A DNA stretch of 51,224 nucleotides from NCBI RefSeq assembly GCF_022014495.1, contig NZ_JAKLSQ010000026.1:1-51224 (forward strand), in the 5' to 3' direction. The DNA is from Sandaracinobacteroides sayramensis. Its GTDB lineage: Bacteria > Pseudomonadota > Alphaproteobacteria > Sphingomonadales > Sphingomonadaceae. Positions 26,550 through 36,208 of this stretch are shown piece by piece. A model generated the notes under the pieces. The model searched no databases. It was not told where the DNA came from and saw nothing but the letters and a program-made list of their open reading frames with translations. Every line of letters begins with the position of its first letter. The stretch's first letter is position 1. A program made the translations under genes and the position numbers.

Positions 26550-27992
26550 ATGTTCTGTTCGCGTCTGCTTGCCGCCGCTGCGGTATCCGCCCTTCTCGCC
26601 GCCTGCTCGTCCGATGGTGGCCCGGCATCCGGCCCGGGCGACACGGGGGTGACGCCGACTCCCGCGCCGACACCTGCGCCCACGCCTGTAGCGGGCTGCT
26701 CCTTGAGCGAGCGGAAGAACTGGGCGACGGCGCAGATGAACGAATGGTATCTCTTCCCTGAAACCCTGCCGGCCTCCCCCAACCCCTCAGGCTATTCCAG
26801 CCTCTGGGAATATGTGGATTCCTTGACGGCAATGGCCCGTGCGCAGGGGCGCGATCGCTATTTCACCTATGTGACCTCGATCCGCGAGGAAGAGGCCTAT
26901 TATCAATCCGGCTCGACGGCGGCCTTCGGCTTTCGCCTGCAAATCGACACCGTCGCCCGCCGGCTGTTCGTGACCGAGGTTTATGAAAACACGCCGGCGG
27001 CCCTCGCCGGCTTCCGGCGCGGAAGCGAGATCCTGGCCATCGGCTCCAGTGGCAGCGACCTGCGCACGGTGGTGAGCCTGATCGACTCGGATGGCGAAGC
27101 CGGAATCTGGCAGGCGCTGGGCGCCTCCGATGCCGGGCTCGCGCGCGCCATCCGCCATGTCACCAATGGCGACACGGCGACGCCCATGGTCACCAAGCGG
27201 GAGTTCGATCTGCCGCCCGTGCCGCAGGACAATGGCGTGCGCGTTCTGGAAGAAGACGGCCGCAAGATCGGCTATCTGAACCTCAGAACCTTCATTTCCA
27301 CCGCCGACCCTGCCCTTCGCAATGCCTTCCGCCGCTTCCGCGCCGAAGGAATCGACCATGTCATCATCGACCTGCGCTACAATGGCGGCGGCCTTATCCG
27401 CACCGCCGAGTTGCTGGGCGATCTGCTGGGCGGCGGCCGCAACGGCACGGATGTGCAGTCCTACACGGCATTCCGCCCCTCCAAATCGCAATATGACGAG
27501 ACGCGGCGCTTCCAGCTCCAGCCCGAATCGATCTCGCCGGCGAAGCTCGCCTTCATCGTGACCGGGGACAGCGCTTCGGCCAGCGAAATGGTCATCAACG
27601 CCATGACTCCCTGGCTCAGGGAAAACAGCGCTATCATCGGTTCCAACACCTATGGCAAGCCGGTCGGCCAGATCGCGAGAGACCGCGCAGCCTGCGACGA
27701 CCGGCTGAGGATCATTGCCCTCCAGATCCAGAATGCCGATCGGCGGGGAGACTATTTCGACGGGCTCGCCGGACGAACGGGCGCCAGCTGCCGGGCGGAG
27801 GATGATCTCTCCCACGCCATGGGCAGCGCGCAGGAGGCCTCCACCAGAACCGCGATCGACTTCCTGATGGGCCGCAGTTGCACGCCTGTCGCCGCAGGTT
27901 CGCGCGCCATGTCGGCCGACACCGCGCAACGCGCGCTTCTGGTGCCGAAGCGGCCGACGACCGCGCAGCGCGAAGCCCCGGGGACTTTCTAG
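26550..27992 (+). CDS. S41 family peptidase, predicted lipoprotein
   Basis: This 480-residue protein has a lipoprotein signal peptide ending LLAAC (Cys19), a Thr/Pro repeat linker (about 33-48), and a PDZ-like part near AALAGFRRGSEILAIG. The tail-specific protease core carries the SASASE nucleophile motif (341-346, probably Ser343) and Lys370 in TYGKPVGQ. Such proteins cleave from the C-terminus of periplasmic substrates. It lies just past the cytochrome terminator and is probably a single-gene unit. The TYGK form and the short gap between Ser and Lys differ slightly from E. coli Tsp. The C-terminal 40 residues are unstructured-looking. Confidence 0.87.
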   Translation: MFCSRLLAAAAVSALLAACSSDGGPASGPGDTGVTPTPAPTPAPTPVAGCSLSERKNWATAQMNEWYLFPETLPASPNPSGYSSLWEYVDSLTAMARAQGRDRYFTYVTSIREEEAYYQSGSTAAFGFRLQIDTVARRLFVTEVYENTPAALAGFRRGSEILAIGSSGSDLRTVVSLIDSDGEAGIWQALGASDAGLARAIRHVTNGDTATPMVTKREFDLPPVPQDNGVRVLEEDGRKIGYLNLRTFISTADPALRNAFRRFRAEGIDHVIIDLRYNGGGLIRTAELLGDLLGGGRNGTDVQSYTAFRPSKSQYDETRRFQLQPESISPAKLAFIVTGDSASASEMVINAMTPWLRENSAIIGSNTYGKPVGQIARDRAACDDRLRIIALQIQNADRRGDYFDGLAGRTGASCRAEDDLSHAMGSAQEASTRTAIDFLMGRSCTPVAAGSRAMSADTAQRALLVPKRPTTAQREAPGTF

Positions 27993-28052
27993 GGCGGCCG
28001 TTGCGTTCGCCGTTCGAATCCGCCCGTCTGAACGGGGCCTGCCCCGGATGGT

Positions 28053-28925
28053 TCAGGCGGCCTTTGCCGTTTCCTCCGCGTGGCGACAGACATGGTCCCA
28101 GGCTTCGTCCGCCGTTTCGGTATAGTGGATGAGCTTCAGATCCCGGGGCGAAATCACCCCTTCGTCGGCAAGCGCCTGGAAGTTCACCACCTTCTCCCAG
28201 AATTCCTGCCCGAACAGCAGGATGGGAATCGGCGCCATCTTGCCGGTCTGCACCAGCGTCAGCAGCTCGAACAGCTCGTCGAACGTGCCGAAGCCGCCGG
28301 GGAACACCGCCACCGCCCGCGCCCGCATCAGGAAGTGCATCTTGCGCAAGGCGAAATAGTGGAACTGGAAGCTGAGCCCCGGCGTCACATAGGCGTTGGG
28401 CAACTGTTCGTGCGGCAGGATGATGTTGAGGCCGACCGAGGGCGCACGGGCATCGTGCGCGCCGCGATTCGCCGCCTCCATGATGGAAGGCCCGCCGCCC
28501 GAGCAGACGACATAGTCGCGCGGGCCGCCGATGTCGCAGTCGCGGCAGGACGCCAGGAAGGCGAGCTTGCGCGCCTCGTCGTAATAGCGGGACTTGGCGA
28601 CCAGCCGCTCGACCACGGCCTTGCGTTCGGGCGTGTCGGCGCTGGCGCGCAACTCGTCGATCTCTTCCGGCCCGGGGATTCGGGCGGAGCCGTAGAAGAC
28701 GAAGGTGGAGGCGATTCCCGCTTCCGCCAGAAGCACTTCCGGCTTCATCAGCTCCAGTTGAAAGCGCACCGGGCGCAATTCCTCGCGCAGCAGGAAGTCA
28801 TTGTCCTGGAACGCCAGGCGATAGGCGGAATGTTCCGTCTGCGCCGTTGGGGTGGGGTTGGCCGCGAAATCCGCTTCGCGGGCGGCCGGCTCGAAAGGCC
28901 GGTGGGTGGTGATCTGCTCGTCCAT
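28053..28925 (-). CDS. LOG family Rossmann-fold protein
   Basis: This 290-residue protein has the LOG motif PGGFGTFDELFE, with the preceding GGGPSIMEAANRGAHDA and VGLNIILPHEQ segments. LOG proteins cleave cytokinin riboside monophosphates to free bases, and bacterial members of this longer type often have unknown substrates. An N-terminal extension of about 85 residues precedes the core. ATG 28925 is used; the longer frame from 28946 gives only seven more residues, and neither has a strong ribosome site. It converges on the S41 gene with 60 bases between. Confidence 0.87.
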   Translation of the reverse strand: MDEQITTHRPFEPAAREADFAANPTPTAQTEHSAYRLAFQDNDFLLREELRPVRFQLELMKPEVLLAEAGIASTFVFYGSARIPGPEEIDELRASADTPERKAVVERLVAKSRYYDEARKLAFLASCRDCDIGGPRDYVVCSGGGPSIMEAANRGAHDARAPSVGLNIILPHEQLPNAYVTPGLSFQFHYFALRKMHFLMRARAVAVFPGGFGTFDELFELLTLVQTGKMAPIPILLFGQEFWEKVVNFQALADEGVISPRDLKLIHYTETADEAWDHVCRHAEETAKAA

Positions 28926-28997
28926 TGTCCATCGATTTAGGCGCATGGGCAGGGAAATGCCACCTTGGCGGAGACGGACGGAGACGGAAAAACAGTC

Positions 28998-29026
28998 GGG
29001 GCCGCCGGCCTCGCGCCGGCGGCCCC
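28998..29026 (-). terminator. Terminator of the PEP-CTERM gene
   Basis: A perfect 12-bp stem (GGGGCCGCCGGC with GCCGGCGGCCCC) and a 5-base loop lie 20 bases past the PEP-CTERM stop. On the minus strand it is followed by GACTGTTTTT, a T-rich tail. Confidence 0.8.
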
Positions 29027-29045
29027 GCTTTCAAAGCGCGATCGC

Positions 29046-29987
29046 TCAGGCGATGGCGGTGCGGCGACGGCGCATGGCGCCGCCGACCAGGCCGAAGCCG
29101 GCGATCATCATCGCCCAGGTGGCGGGCTCGGGCACCACGCCGCCGGGCTGGCCGGGGACATCCGGATCCTCGATGTCCACCGGGCCGCCGGAAGGCGCGA
29201 AGCTGGTGGAGATGTAGGAAAGGCGCGGACCACCGACATAATCCGCCACGTTGACCTGGCTGTAGAGAGTCACATCATTGCCGAGGAAATCGGTGAAGGT
29301 GCCGGTCGGCGCGATCGCCTGCGAGGGAACCGATGCCCAGTGGGCAAGAATGTCGGCCGGCGCCACACCCGCCTTGGCGTTCAGCAGTTCGGTCCCGGTG
29401 AACTCGCCGTCGGTCGACGGGCTGGTGATTCCGGAGAAGACGGCTCCGGCGAGCAGGCCGTTGCTGATATAGTTCACATCATATTGGAAGCCGGCATGGT
29501 CGGTGCCGAGAAAGATGCCGCCGCCACGGCTGGCCAGAGCATAGACCTGATTGACCGTGAGGTTGCCGCTGGAGTTGTTGGTGCCGGGGAAGATGGTCTC
29601 GGGAGAGAAGTTGATGCTGCGGATATAGAGATTGCCGTCATAGAGCAGGTTGTTCTTGCCGGCGGCGTAGAAATCCTTGACGGCCTGGAGATCGGCGGCG
29701 TTGAATATCTGCGCGGAGTTGGTCGCGTCCAACACGATCACGTCATAGCTGTTGCTCGCCAGATGGGTGGCAAGGGAGCCGCCGGTGAGGCTTGAGACAT
29801 ATGTGGCCTGGAACAGGCTGCCGCCGTCGAAAGCGGTCAGATAATCGGGTATTTTCTGCCGCAGCGCGTCGGGCGCCTGGCCGCCATAGTCCGGAGTCGA
29901 ATCCCACCACAGCACGGAATATTGCGCTGCAGCCGCAGGCAGAGCGCCCAGCGCAAGTAGAGCGCCAGCGAGAAGCTTAAATTTCAT
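29046..29987 (-). CDS. PEPxxWA-CTERM sorting domain protein
   Basis: This 313-residue surface protein has a signal peptide (about 1-21, ending AAAAQ), a body with Asn/Ser/Gly-rich strands, and a C-terminal sorting tail: VPEPATWAMMIAGFGLVGG, then the basic MRRRR. PEP-CTERM tails are recognised by exosortase systems that process exported proteins, usually along with polysaccharide export. No exosortase is in this window. ATG 29987 follows AAAGGG at 7 bases. The body has no enzyme motif I recognise; WWDSTPDYGG near the start resembles a ThuA/GATase-like fold but this is not certain. Confidence 0.9.
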   Translation of the reverse strand: MKFKLLAGALLALGALPAAAAQYSVLWWDSTPDYGGQAPDALRQKIPDYLTAFDGGSLFQATYVSSLTGGSLATHLASNSYDVIVLDATNSAQIFNAADLQAVKDFYAAGKNNLLYDGNLYIRSINFSPETIFPGTNNSSGNLTVNQVYALASRGGGIFLGTDHAGFQYDVNYISNGLLAGAVFSGITSPSTDGEFTGTELLNAKAGVAPADILAHWASVPSQAIAPTGTFTDFLGNDVTLYSQVNVADYVGGPRLSYISTSFAPSGGPVDIEDPDVPGQPGGVVPEPATWAMMIAGFGLVGGAMRRRRTAIA

Positions 29988-30324
29988 GTCAATCCCTTTC
30001 CCTGTTAAGCAACAACACGAAATACACGAGAAGATATTCAGCAATAAACGTGCCACAATCATGTAAAATCTTTAACCATAATTTTTCAGCCGGTTGGCAA
30101 CCTGGCTTCCGGTCTCCGCCAATCCGAAATGTAAAATTCTCCGACTGATCCGCCCGATCCGATCTGGTCAGCGCAGGCGGACGGCCGGCGGAGGGGCCTC
30201 TGCACCGGCCGCATTCCCGCCTCTTTCCTCCGAGGCTTTCCCTTGACCCGAGATGATTCCGCTTTATGAGCGGCGGCGGGCCACGCCGTCCCAACGCGGC
30301 GCGAGCTCTCTGAGAGGAGAGAAT
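29988..30324. other. 337-base gene-free divergent promoter region
   Basis: No supported gene is present. The part at about 29990-30090 is clearly more AT-rich than its neighbours and includes AATATTCAG-like and TAAAATCTTTAACC stretches. It is the shared upstream region of the PEP-CTERM gene and serC. An imperfect hairpin (AGCCGGTT-GGC-AACCTGGCT) lies near 30088-30108. Confidence 0.7.
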
Positions 30325-31476
30325 ATGACTGTGAAGCCTGCCCCCGTGCGCGACGCGCACGAAAAGCCGCAACTGCGCCCCACACGTGCGCATTTCTCGT
30401 CCGGCCCCTGCGCCAAGCGCCCCGGATACGATCTTTCCACCCTCCCCACCGACAGCCTCGGCCGCTCCCACCGCGCCAAGATCGGCAAGTCGCGCCTGAA
30501 GGACGCGATCGAGCGCACCCGCGCCATCCTCGGCGTGCCCGCCAGCCACCGGATCGGAATCGTGCCGGCTTCCGACACCGGCGCCTATGAAATGGCGATG
30601 TGGAGCCTGCTGGGCGCCCGCCCGGTCACCGCGCTCGCCTGGGAAAGCTTCGGCGACGGCTGGGTGACGGACGCGGTGAAGCAGCTGAAGCTGAACCCCA
30701 CCGTTTCCAAGGCCGATTACGGCCACCTGCCCGACCTTGCCGCCGTCGATCCCTCCCATGACGTGCTGTTCACCTGGAACGGCACCACGTCGGGCGTGCG
30801 CGTTCCGAACGCCGACTGGATCGCCGACGACCGCGAGGGCCTGACGCTGTGCGACGCCACCAGCGCCGCCTTCGCGCAGGCCCTGCCGTTCGAGAAGCTC
30901 GATGTCGTCACCTTCTCCTGGCAGAAGGTGCTGGGCGGCGAGGGCGCGCATGGCATCCTGATCCTGTCGCCGCGCGCGGTCGAACGGCTGGAAAGCTATA
31001 CGCCGGCCTGGCCGCTGCCGAAGATCTTCCGGTTGACGAAAGGCGGCAAGCTGATCGAGGGCATCTTCGAGGGCGAGACGATCAACACCCCCTCCATGCT
31101 GGCGGTCGAGGATTATCTCGACGCGCTGCGCTGGGCGGAATCGGCCGGCGGCCTGCAAGGGCTGTTCGCCCGCGCCGACGCCAACGCCGCCGCGCTCAAC
31201 GCCTGGGTGGACCGCACCCCCTGGGCCACCAACCTCGCCGCCGATCCGGCGACGCGCTCCAACACCTCGGTCTGCATCCGGATCGACGGCGCGCCGGAAC
31301 TGCCCAAGGCCATGGCCACGCTGCTGGAAAAGGAGGGAGTCGCCTTCGACATCAATGGCTATCGCGACGCGCCGCCGTCGCTTCGAATCTGGTGCGGCGC
31401 CACCGTCGACACCGCCGATATCGAAGCCCTGATCCCCTGGCTCGACTGGGCCTATGCCACCGCGAAGGAGGCTTGA
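30325..31476 (+). CDS. serC: Phosphoserine aminotransferase
   Basis: The enzyme makes 3-phosphoserine from 3-phosphohydroxypyruvate and glutamate. The 383-residue protein has PLP-binding Lys201 in [12 protein letters not shown], with [17 protein letters not shown] and [12 protein letters not shown] for phosphate and substrate binding. It belongs to the alphaproteobacterial SerC type rather than the E. coli type. AGAGGAGA precedes ATG 30325 by 4 bases. It is 3 bases from serA on the same strand, which catalyses the preceding step. Confidence 0.96.
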   Translation: MTVKPAPVRDAHEKPQLRPTRAHFSSGPCAKRPGYDLSTLPTDSLGRSHRAKIGKSRLKDAIERTRAILGVPASHRIGIVPASDTGAYEMAMWSLLGARPVTALAWESFGDGWVTDAVKQLKLNPTVSKADYGHLPDLAAVDPSHDVLFTWNGTTSGVRVPNADWIADDREGLTLCDATSAAFAQALPFEKLDVVTFSWQKVLGGEGAHGILILSPRAVERLESYTPAWPLPKIFRLTKGGKLIEGIFEGETINTPSMLAVEDYLDALRWAESAGGLQGLFARADANAAALNAWVDRTPWATNLAADPATRSNTSVCIRIDGAPELPKAMATLLEKEGVAFDINGYRDAPPSLRIWCGATVDTADIEALIPWLDWAYATAKEA

Positions 31477-31479
31477 GAC

Positions 31480-33060
31480 ATGCCGAAGGTTCTGATTTCC
31501 GACAAGATGTCCCCCAAGGCCGCCGAAATCTTCCGCGCCCGCGGGATCGAAGTGGACGAGAAGCCCGGCCTGACGAAGGAAGAGCTGGCCGCCATCATCG
31601 GCGACTATGACGGGCTCGCCATCCGCTCCTCCACCAAGGCGACCGCGCCGATCCTCGACGCCGCGAAGAAGCTGAAGGTGATCGGCCGCGCCGGCATCGG
31701 CGTCGACAATGTGGACGTGCCCGCCGCCACCGCGCGCGGCATCGTGGTGATGAACACGCCGTTCGGCAACAGCATCACCACCGCCGAACATGCCATCGCC
31801 CTGATCTTCGCGCTGGCCCGCCAGTTGCCGGAGGCCGACGCCTCGACGCAGGCCGGCAAGTGGGAAAAGAACCGCTTCATGGGGGTGGAAGTCACCTCCA
31901 AGGTGCTCGGCCTCATCGGCTGCGGCAATATCGGCTCCATCGTCGCCGAGCGCGGGCTGGGGCTGAAGATGAAGGTGATCGCCTTCGACCCGTTCCTGAC
32001 GCCGGAGCGCGCGCAGGACATCGGCGTGGAAAAGGTGACGCTGGACGAGCTTCTGGCCAAGGCCGACTTCATCACCCTGCACACGCCGCTGACCGACAGC
32101 ACCCGCAACATCCTCTCGGCCGAGAATCTCGCCAGGACGAAGAAGGGCGTGCGGATCGTCAACTGCGCGCGCGGCGGCCTCATCGACGAGGCGGCGCTGA
32201 AGGCGGGCCTCGATTCCGGGCACATCGCCGGCGCCGCGCTCGACGTGTTCGTGGAGGAGCCGGCGAAGGAAAGCCCGCTGTTCGGAACGCCGAACTTCAT
32301 CTCCACCCCGCACCTCGGCGCCTCGACCGACGAGGCGCAGGTGAATGTGGCGATCCAGGTGGCCGAGCAGATGTCGGACTTCCTGCTGACCGGCGGAGTC
32401 ACCAACGCCCTCAACATGCCGAGCCTCTCCGCCGAGGACGCGCCGAAGCTGAAGCCCTATATGGCGCTGGCCGAGCATCTGGGCCACCTGATCGGCCAGC
32501 TCGAATCCGACGAGCTTCGGTCGGTGACGGTGGAGGTGGAAGGCGCGGCCGCCCAGCTCAACATCAAGCCGATCACCGGCGCGGTGCTGGCCGGGCTGAT
32601 GCGCACCTTCTCCGACACGGTGAACATGGTGAACGCGCCGACCATGGCGCGCGACCGCAACATCGAAGTCGCCGAAGTCCGCCACGAGCGCGACACCGAT
32701 TACCAGACGCTGGTGCGGGTGCGGGTGAAGTCGGCCGCCGGCGAGCGTTCGGTTGCCGGCACGCTGTTCGGGGCGGCGCAGCCGCGCCTCGTCGAGATCT
32801 TCGGAATCAAGGTGGAGGCGGATTTCGCCCCCGCCATGCTGTTCATCGTCAACGAGGACAAGCCGGGCTTCATCGGCCGGCTGGGCACGCGGCTGGGCGA
32901 GGCGGGCGTCAACATCGGCACCTTCCACCTCGGCCGCCGCGACGCCGGAGCGGAGGCGATCCTGCTGCTTTCGGTCGACTCGGCGGTCGATGAGGCGACG
33001 CTTGGCGATATCTGCCGTCTTCCGGGCGTGAAGACGGTGAAGTCGCTGAAATTCTCTTGA
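31480..33060 (+). CDS. serA: D-3-phosphoglycerate dehydrogenase
   Basis: This 526-residue enzyme starts serine synthesis by oxidising 3-phosphoglycerate. The NAD-binding motif is GLIGCGNIGS (about 144-153), with catalytic Arg230 (NCARGG), Glu259 (VFVEEP) and His277 (STPHLG). Beyond about residue 320 an intervening ASB domain is followed by a C-terminal ACT domain (FIVNEDKPGFIGRLGTRL), so this is the long type, which may be sensitive to serine. GAAGGAGG precedes the ATG. The stop overlaps the TTG start of hisZ. Confidence 0.97.
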   Translation: MPKVLISDKMSPKAAEIFRARGIEVDEKPGLTKEELAAIIGDYDGLAIRSSTKATAPILDAAKKLKVIGRAGIGVDNVDVPAATARGIVVMNTPFGNSITTAEHAIALIFALARQLPEADASTQAGKWEKNRFMGVEVTSKVLGLIGCGNIGSIVAERGLGLKMKVIAFDPFLTPERAQDIGVEKVTLDELLAKADFITLHTPLTDSTRNILSAENLARTKKGVRIVNCARGGLIDEAALKAGLDSGHIAGAALDVFVEEPAKESPLFGTPNFISTPHLGASTDEAQVNVAIQVAEQMSDFLLTGGVTNALNMPSLSAEDAPKLKPYMALAEHLGHLIGQLESDELRSVTVEVEGAAAQLNIKPITGAVLAGLMRTFSDTVNMVNAPTMARDRNIEVAEVRHERDTDYQTLVRVRVKSAAGERSVAGTLFGAAQPRLVEIFGIKVEADFAPAMLFIVNEDKPGFIGRLGTRLGEAGVNIGTFHLGRRDAGAEAILLLSVDSAVDEATLGDICRLPGVKTVKSLKFS

Positions 33061-34157
33061 CCGGAACCGCTTCCCTCCTGCCTTCGGGCTTCCGCGACCG
33101 GCTGCCGCCGGCCGCGGAAGCCGCGTCGGGGCTGGTGCGGACCGTGGTCGATGCCTTTGCCGCGCGCGGCTATGAACGGGTGGCGCCGCCGCTCGTCGAA
33201 CATGAAGCCTCTCTGGCGCGCTGGCTGGGCAAGCCGCTGGGCGGCGCGCTTTTCCGCTCCTCCGACCCGGCGACCGGCGAAGCGCTGGCCATCCGGCCCG
33301 ACATCACCGGGCAGATCGCCCGCATCGCCGTCACCAGGCTGGCAGCCGCCCCCAGGCCCTTGCGGCTGGCCTATGCAGGGCCGGTGTTGCGCGGCCGGGC
33401 TGGGCAATTGTCCCCCGAGCGGGAGCTGACGCAGGCCGGCGCCGAACTGATCGGAACCGACGGCGAATCCGCGCTCGCCGAACTGATCGCGACGGCACTG
33501 GAAGCCTTGGGCCGGGCCGGGGTGACCGGGCTTTCGGTGGACCTCACCACCCCCGAGCTGGTGCCGGCGCTCGCCGCCGGCCGCTGGCCGGTCGAGGATC
33601 CGGACGGGCTGCTGGCGGCGCTCGATGGCAAGGACTGGGGGGCGCTTTCCGGCAACGGGCGGCAGCCTTACCGCGCCCTTCTCGATCTCGCCGGGCCGGC
33701 GGAAACCGCCTTGCCCCGGCTGGCGGCGCTCGCGCCGGAACTGGCCGCCCGGCTGCAGGCGCTGATCGCGCTGTTGCCCGCCGTGCGCGTCACGATCGAC
33801 CCGACCGAGCGCCACGGCTTCGATTACTATAGCTGGATGGGCTTCTCGCTGTTCGGGGAAGCCAATGGCGTGCCCCTGCGCGGGGAAATCGGCCGGGGCG
33901 GCGCCTATGCCGTCCGCCACCCGGATGGCCGGCGCGAGCCGGCGGCCGGCGTTTCCCTCTATGTGGACACGCTGGTGGACGCCGGGCTCGGCGCTTCCGC
34001 GCGGCAGCGGCTGTTCCTGCCGCTCGACACATCCGCTGAAACCGCCCACCGGCTGCGGGCCGAGGGTTGGGCGACGGTCGAGGCGCTTTCGGATACGGAT
34101 TCGGCCGTCGGCTGCACGCATGTCTGGAATGGCGAGCAGGCTGTCGCTAAGGACTGA
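33057..34157 (+). CDS. hisZ: ATP phosphoribosyltransferase regulatory subunit
   Basis: The 366-residue protein is a catalytically dead relative of histidyl-tRNA synthetase that activates short-form HisG in histidine synthesis. It has [28 protein letters not shown], and [17 protein letters not shown] as HisRS-like core parts, while the second HisRS motif and the anticodon-binding domain are absent, in keeping with the family. The likely start is TTG 33057, overlapping the serA stop by four bases (TTGA). No hisG is nearby, so the partner is elsewhere. Position between serA and purA is characteristic of sphingomonads as I recall them. Confidence 0.92.
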   Translation: MTGTASLLPSGFRDRLPPAAEAASGLVRTVVDAFAARGYERVAPPLVEHEASLARWLGKPLGGALFRSSDPATGEALAIRPDITGQIARIAVTRLAAAPRPLRLAYAGPVLRGRAGQLSPERELTQAGAELIGTDGESALAELIATALEALGRAGVTGLSVDLTTPELVPALAAGRWPVEDPDGLLAALDGKDWGALSGNGRQPYRALLDLAGPAETALPRLAALAPELAARLQALIALLPAVRVTIDPTERHGFDYYSWMGFSLFGEANGVPLRGEIGRGGAYAVRHPDGRREPAAGVSLYVDTLVDAGLGASARQRLFLPLDTSAETAHRLRAEGWATVEALSDTDSAVGCTHVWNGEQAVAKD

Positions 34158-34249
34158 CAGGAAAAAGGGACTTCAGGCGAACCGGCAGCTGTTCGACGCC
34201 CGCTCGGGCGGAAGACGGCGCGCGAATCGCGGCTCTCGAAGGATGGAAT

Positions 34250-35539
34250 GTGGCAAACGTCGTCGTGATCGGCGCCCAGTGGGGCGATGAGGGCAAGGGC
34301 AAGATCGTCGACTGGCTGTCGGCGCGCGCGGATGTGGTGGTGCGCTTCCAGGGCGGCCACAACGCCGGCCACACGCTGGTGGTGGGCAATCAGGTCTACA
34401 AGCTGTCCCTCCTGCCCTCCGGCGTCGTGCGCGGCACACTTTCGGTGATCGGTAACGGAGTCGTCTTCGACCCCTGGCACTTCCGCGACGAGGTCGAGCG
34501 CCTGTCGGGCCAGGGGGTGAAGCTGATGCCGGAAGTGCTGCAGGTGGCCGAGAATGCGCCGCTGATCCTGCCCTTCCACGGCGATCTAGACGCGCTGCGC
34601 GAGGATGCGAGCGGCGCCGGCAAGATCGGCACCACCCGGCGCGGAATCGGCCCGGCCTATGAAGACAAGGTGGGCCGCCGGGCGCTGCGCGTCTGCGATC
34701 TCGCCGATCTGGAAGGCGCCGCGCCGCAGATCGACCGGCTGCTGGCCCACCACAACGCGCTGCGCGCCGGTTTCGGCGTGGAGCCGATCGACCGCGACCG
34801 GCTTCTGCGCGACCTCGCCGAAATCGCCCCTTCCGTTCTGCCCTTCGTCGCCCCCGTCTGGCAGACGCTCGCCACCAAGCGCCGGCAGCGCGCGCGCATC
34901 CTGTTCGAAGGGGCGCAGGGCGTGCTGCTGGATGTCGACCATGGCACCTACCCCTTCGTCACCTCGTCCAATGTGGTGGCGGGGCAGGCGTCGGCCGGTT
35001 CGGGCATGGGGCCGGGCGCCATCAACTATGTGCTGGGGATCGTGAAGGCCTACACCACCCGCGTCGGCTCCGGCCCCTTCCCGACCGAACTCGACGACGA
35101 GATCGGCCAGCGGCTGGGCGAGCGCGGCCGGGAATTCGGCACGGTCACCGGGCGCAAGCGCCGCTGCGGCTGGTTCGACGCGACGCTGGTGAAGCAGTCG
35201 ATCGCCCTTTCCGGCGTGGACGGAATCGCGCTGACCAAGCTCGACGTGCTGGACGGCTTCGACGAGCTTCTGGTCTGCACCGGCTATGAGCTGGACGGGA
35301 AAGCGCTCGACCATTTCCCGGCCTCGGCCCGGCAGCAGGCCGCCATCCGCCCCGTCTACGAACGCTTCGAAGGCTGGAGCGAAAGCACGCAGGGCGCCAG
35401 AAGCTGGGCGGACCTGCCGGCGGCGGCAATCAAATATATCCGCCGCATCGAGGAGCTGATCGACTGCCCTGTGGCGCTGGTCAGCACCTCGCCCGAGCGG
35501 GACGACACCATCCTGGTGCGCGACCCCTTCCGCGACTGA
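34250..35539 (+). CDS. purA: Adenylosuccinate synthetase
   Basis: The enzyme makes adenylosuccinate from IMP, aspartate and GTP. The 429-residue protein has the N-terminal [14 protein letters not shown] (catalytic Asp and P-loop), [10 protein letters not shown] with catalytic His, [14 protein letters not shown], and the nucleotide-binding [12 protein letters not shown] and TKLDVLDG. The start is GTG 34250 with AAGGA at 6 bases. About 90 bases separate it from hisZ. It converges on the FMN reductase with a 2-base gap. Confidence 0.97.
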   Translation: MANVVVIGAQWGDEGKGKIVDWLSARADVVVRFQGGHNAGHTLVVGNQVYKLSLLPSGVVRGTLSVIGNGVVFDPWHFRDEVERLSGQGVKLMPEVLQVAENAPLILPFHGDLDALREDASGAGKIGTTRRGIGPAYEDKVGRRALRVCDLADLEGAAPQIDRLLAHHNALRAGFGVEPIDRDRLLRDLAEIAPSVLPFVAPVWQTLATKRRQRARILFEGAQGVLLDVDHGTYPFVTSSNVVAGQASAGSGMGPGAINYVLGIVKAYTTRVGSGPFPTELDDEIGQRLGERGREFGTVTGRKRRCGWFDATLVKQSIALSGVDGIALTKLDVLDGFDELLVCTGYELDGKALDHFPASARQQAAIRPVYERFEGWSESTQGARSWADLPAAAIKYIRRIEELIDCPVALVSTSPERDDTILVRDPFRD

Positions 35540-35541
35540 TA

Positions 35542-36096
35542 TCAGCCCTTTCCGGCGAACTTCGCGAAGCCGGCGAGAAACCCGCGCAGCATCTCCTGCT
35601 GCTTCCCGTCGGCCAGCCCGCCTTCGGGGGTGAAGGCCAGATGCGCGCGCGACAGCAGGAACCGCCCTTCGGACCAGAAGCGCGTTTCCAGCGTGCGCAG
35701 CACCGGCAGCCAGGCGTTCTGCGACAGCAGCGTGCCGAAACCGCCGGGCGAGGCGCCGATCACCGCGAAGGGGCGGCCGCGGAAAACGCCCGCGCTGTCC
35801 TTCGGCGGGCGGCTGACCCAGTCCACGGCGTTCTTGAACACACCGGGGATGCCGTTGTTATATTCGGGCGTCACCAGCAGCACGCCATCGGCCTTGCGGA
35901 TCGCATCCTTCAACGCCTCGACAGCGGCCGGGATGCCGTCGGCCTCTTCCACATCGCCATCGTACAGCGGGATGCCGTGCAGGGTGGCCGTAGTCAGCCG
36001 GCTTCCTTCCGGCATCAGTTCCGCCGCCAGATGCAGCAGGCGCGTGTTCAGCGACTCTTTGCGCAGGCTTCCCGAAATGCCCAGAATCTCGACCAT
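35542..36096 (-). CDS. NADPH-dependent FMN reductase family protein
   Basis: This 184-residue flavodoxin-like protein has the FMN-phosphate loop GISGSLRKESLNTRLL, then LLVTPEYNNGIPGVFKNAVDW and GASPGGFGT, hallmarks of the NADPH-dependent FMN reductase family that includes chromate and quinone reductases. GGGTGGAAAG precedes the ATG. It may reduce quinones, azo dyes or metals; the substrate is not told by sequence. The neighbours (purA, tesB) give no functional hint. Confidence 0.9.
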   Translation of the reverse strand: MVEILGISGSLRKESLNTRLLHLAAELMPEGSRLTTATLHGIPLYDGDVEEADGIPAAVEALKDAIRKADGVLLVTPEYNNGIPGVFKNAVDWVSRPPKDSAGVFRGRPFAVIGASPGGFGTLLSQNAWLPVLRTLETRFWSEGRFLLSRAHLAFTPEGGLADGKQQEMLRGFLAGFAKFAGKG

Positions 36097-36208
36097 CTTT
36101 CCACCCCGGCGTTAGAATCTGCTTCCGCCTGGAACATGCCACCGCCCATGCTGCCCTGCAACATGCAACGGGTTGCATGGCGCCAGCCGCGCCCTTACCG
36201 ATTGGGCC

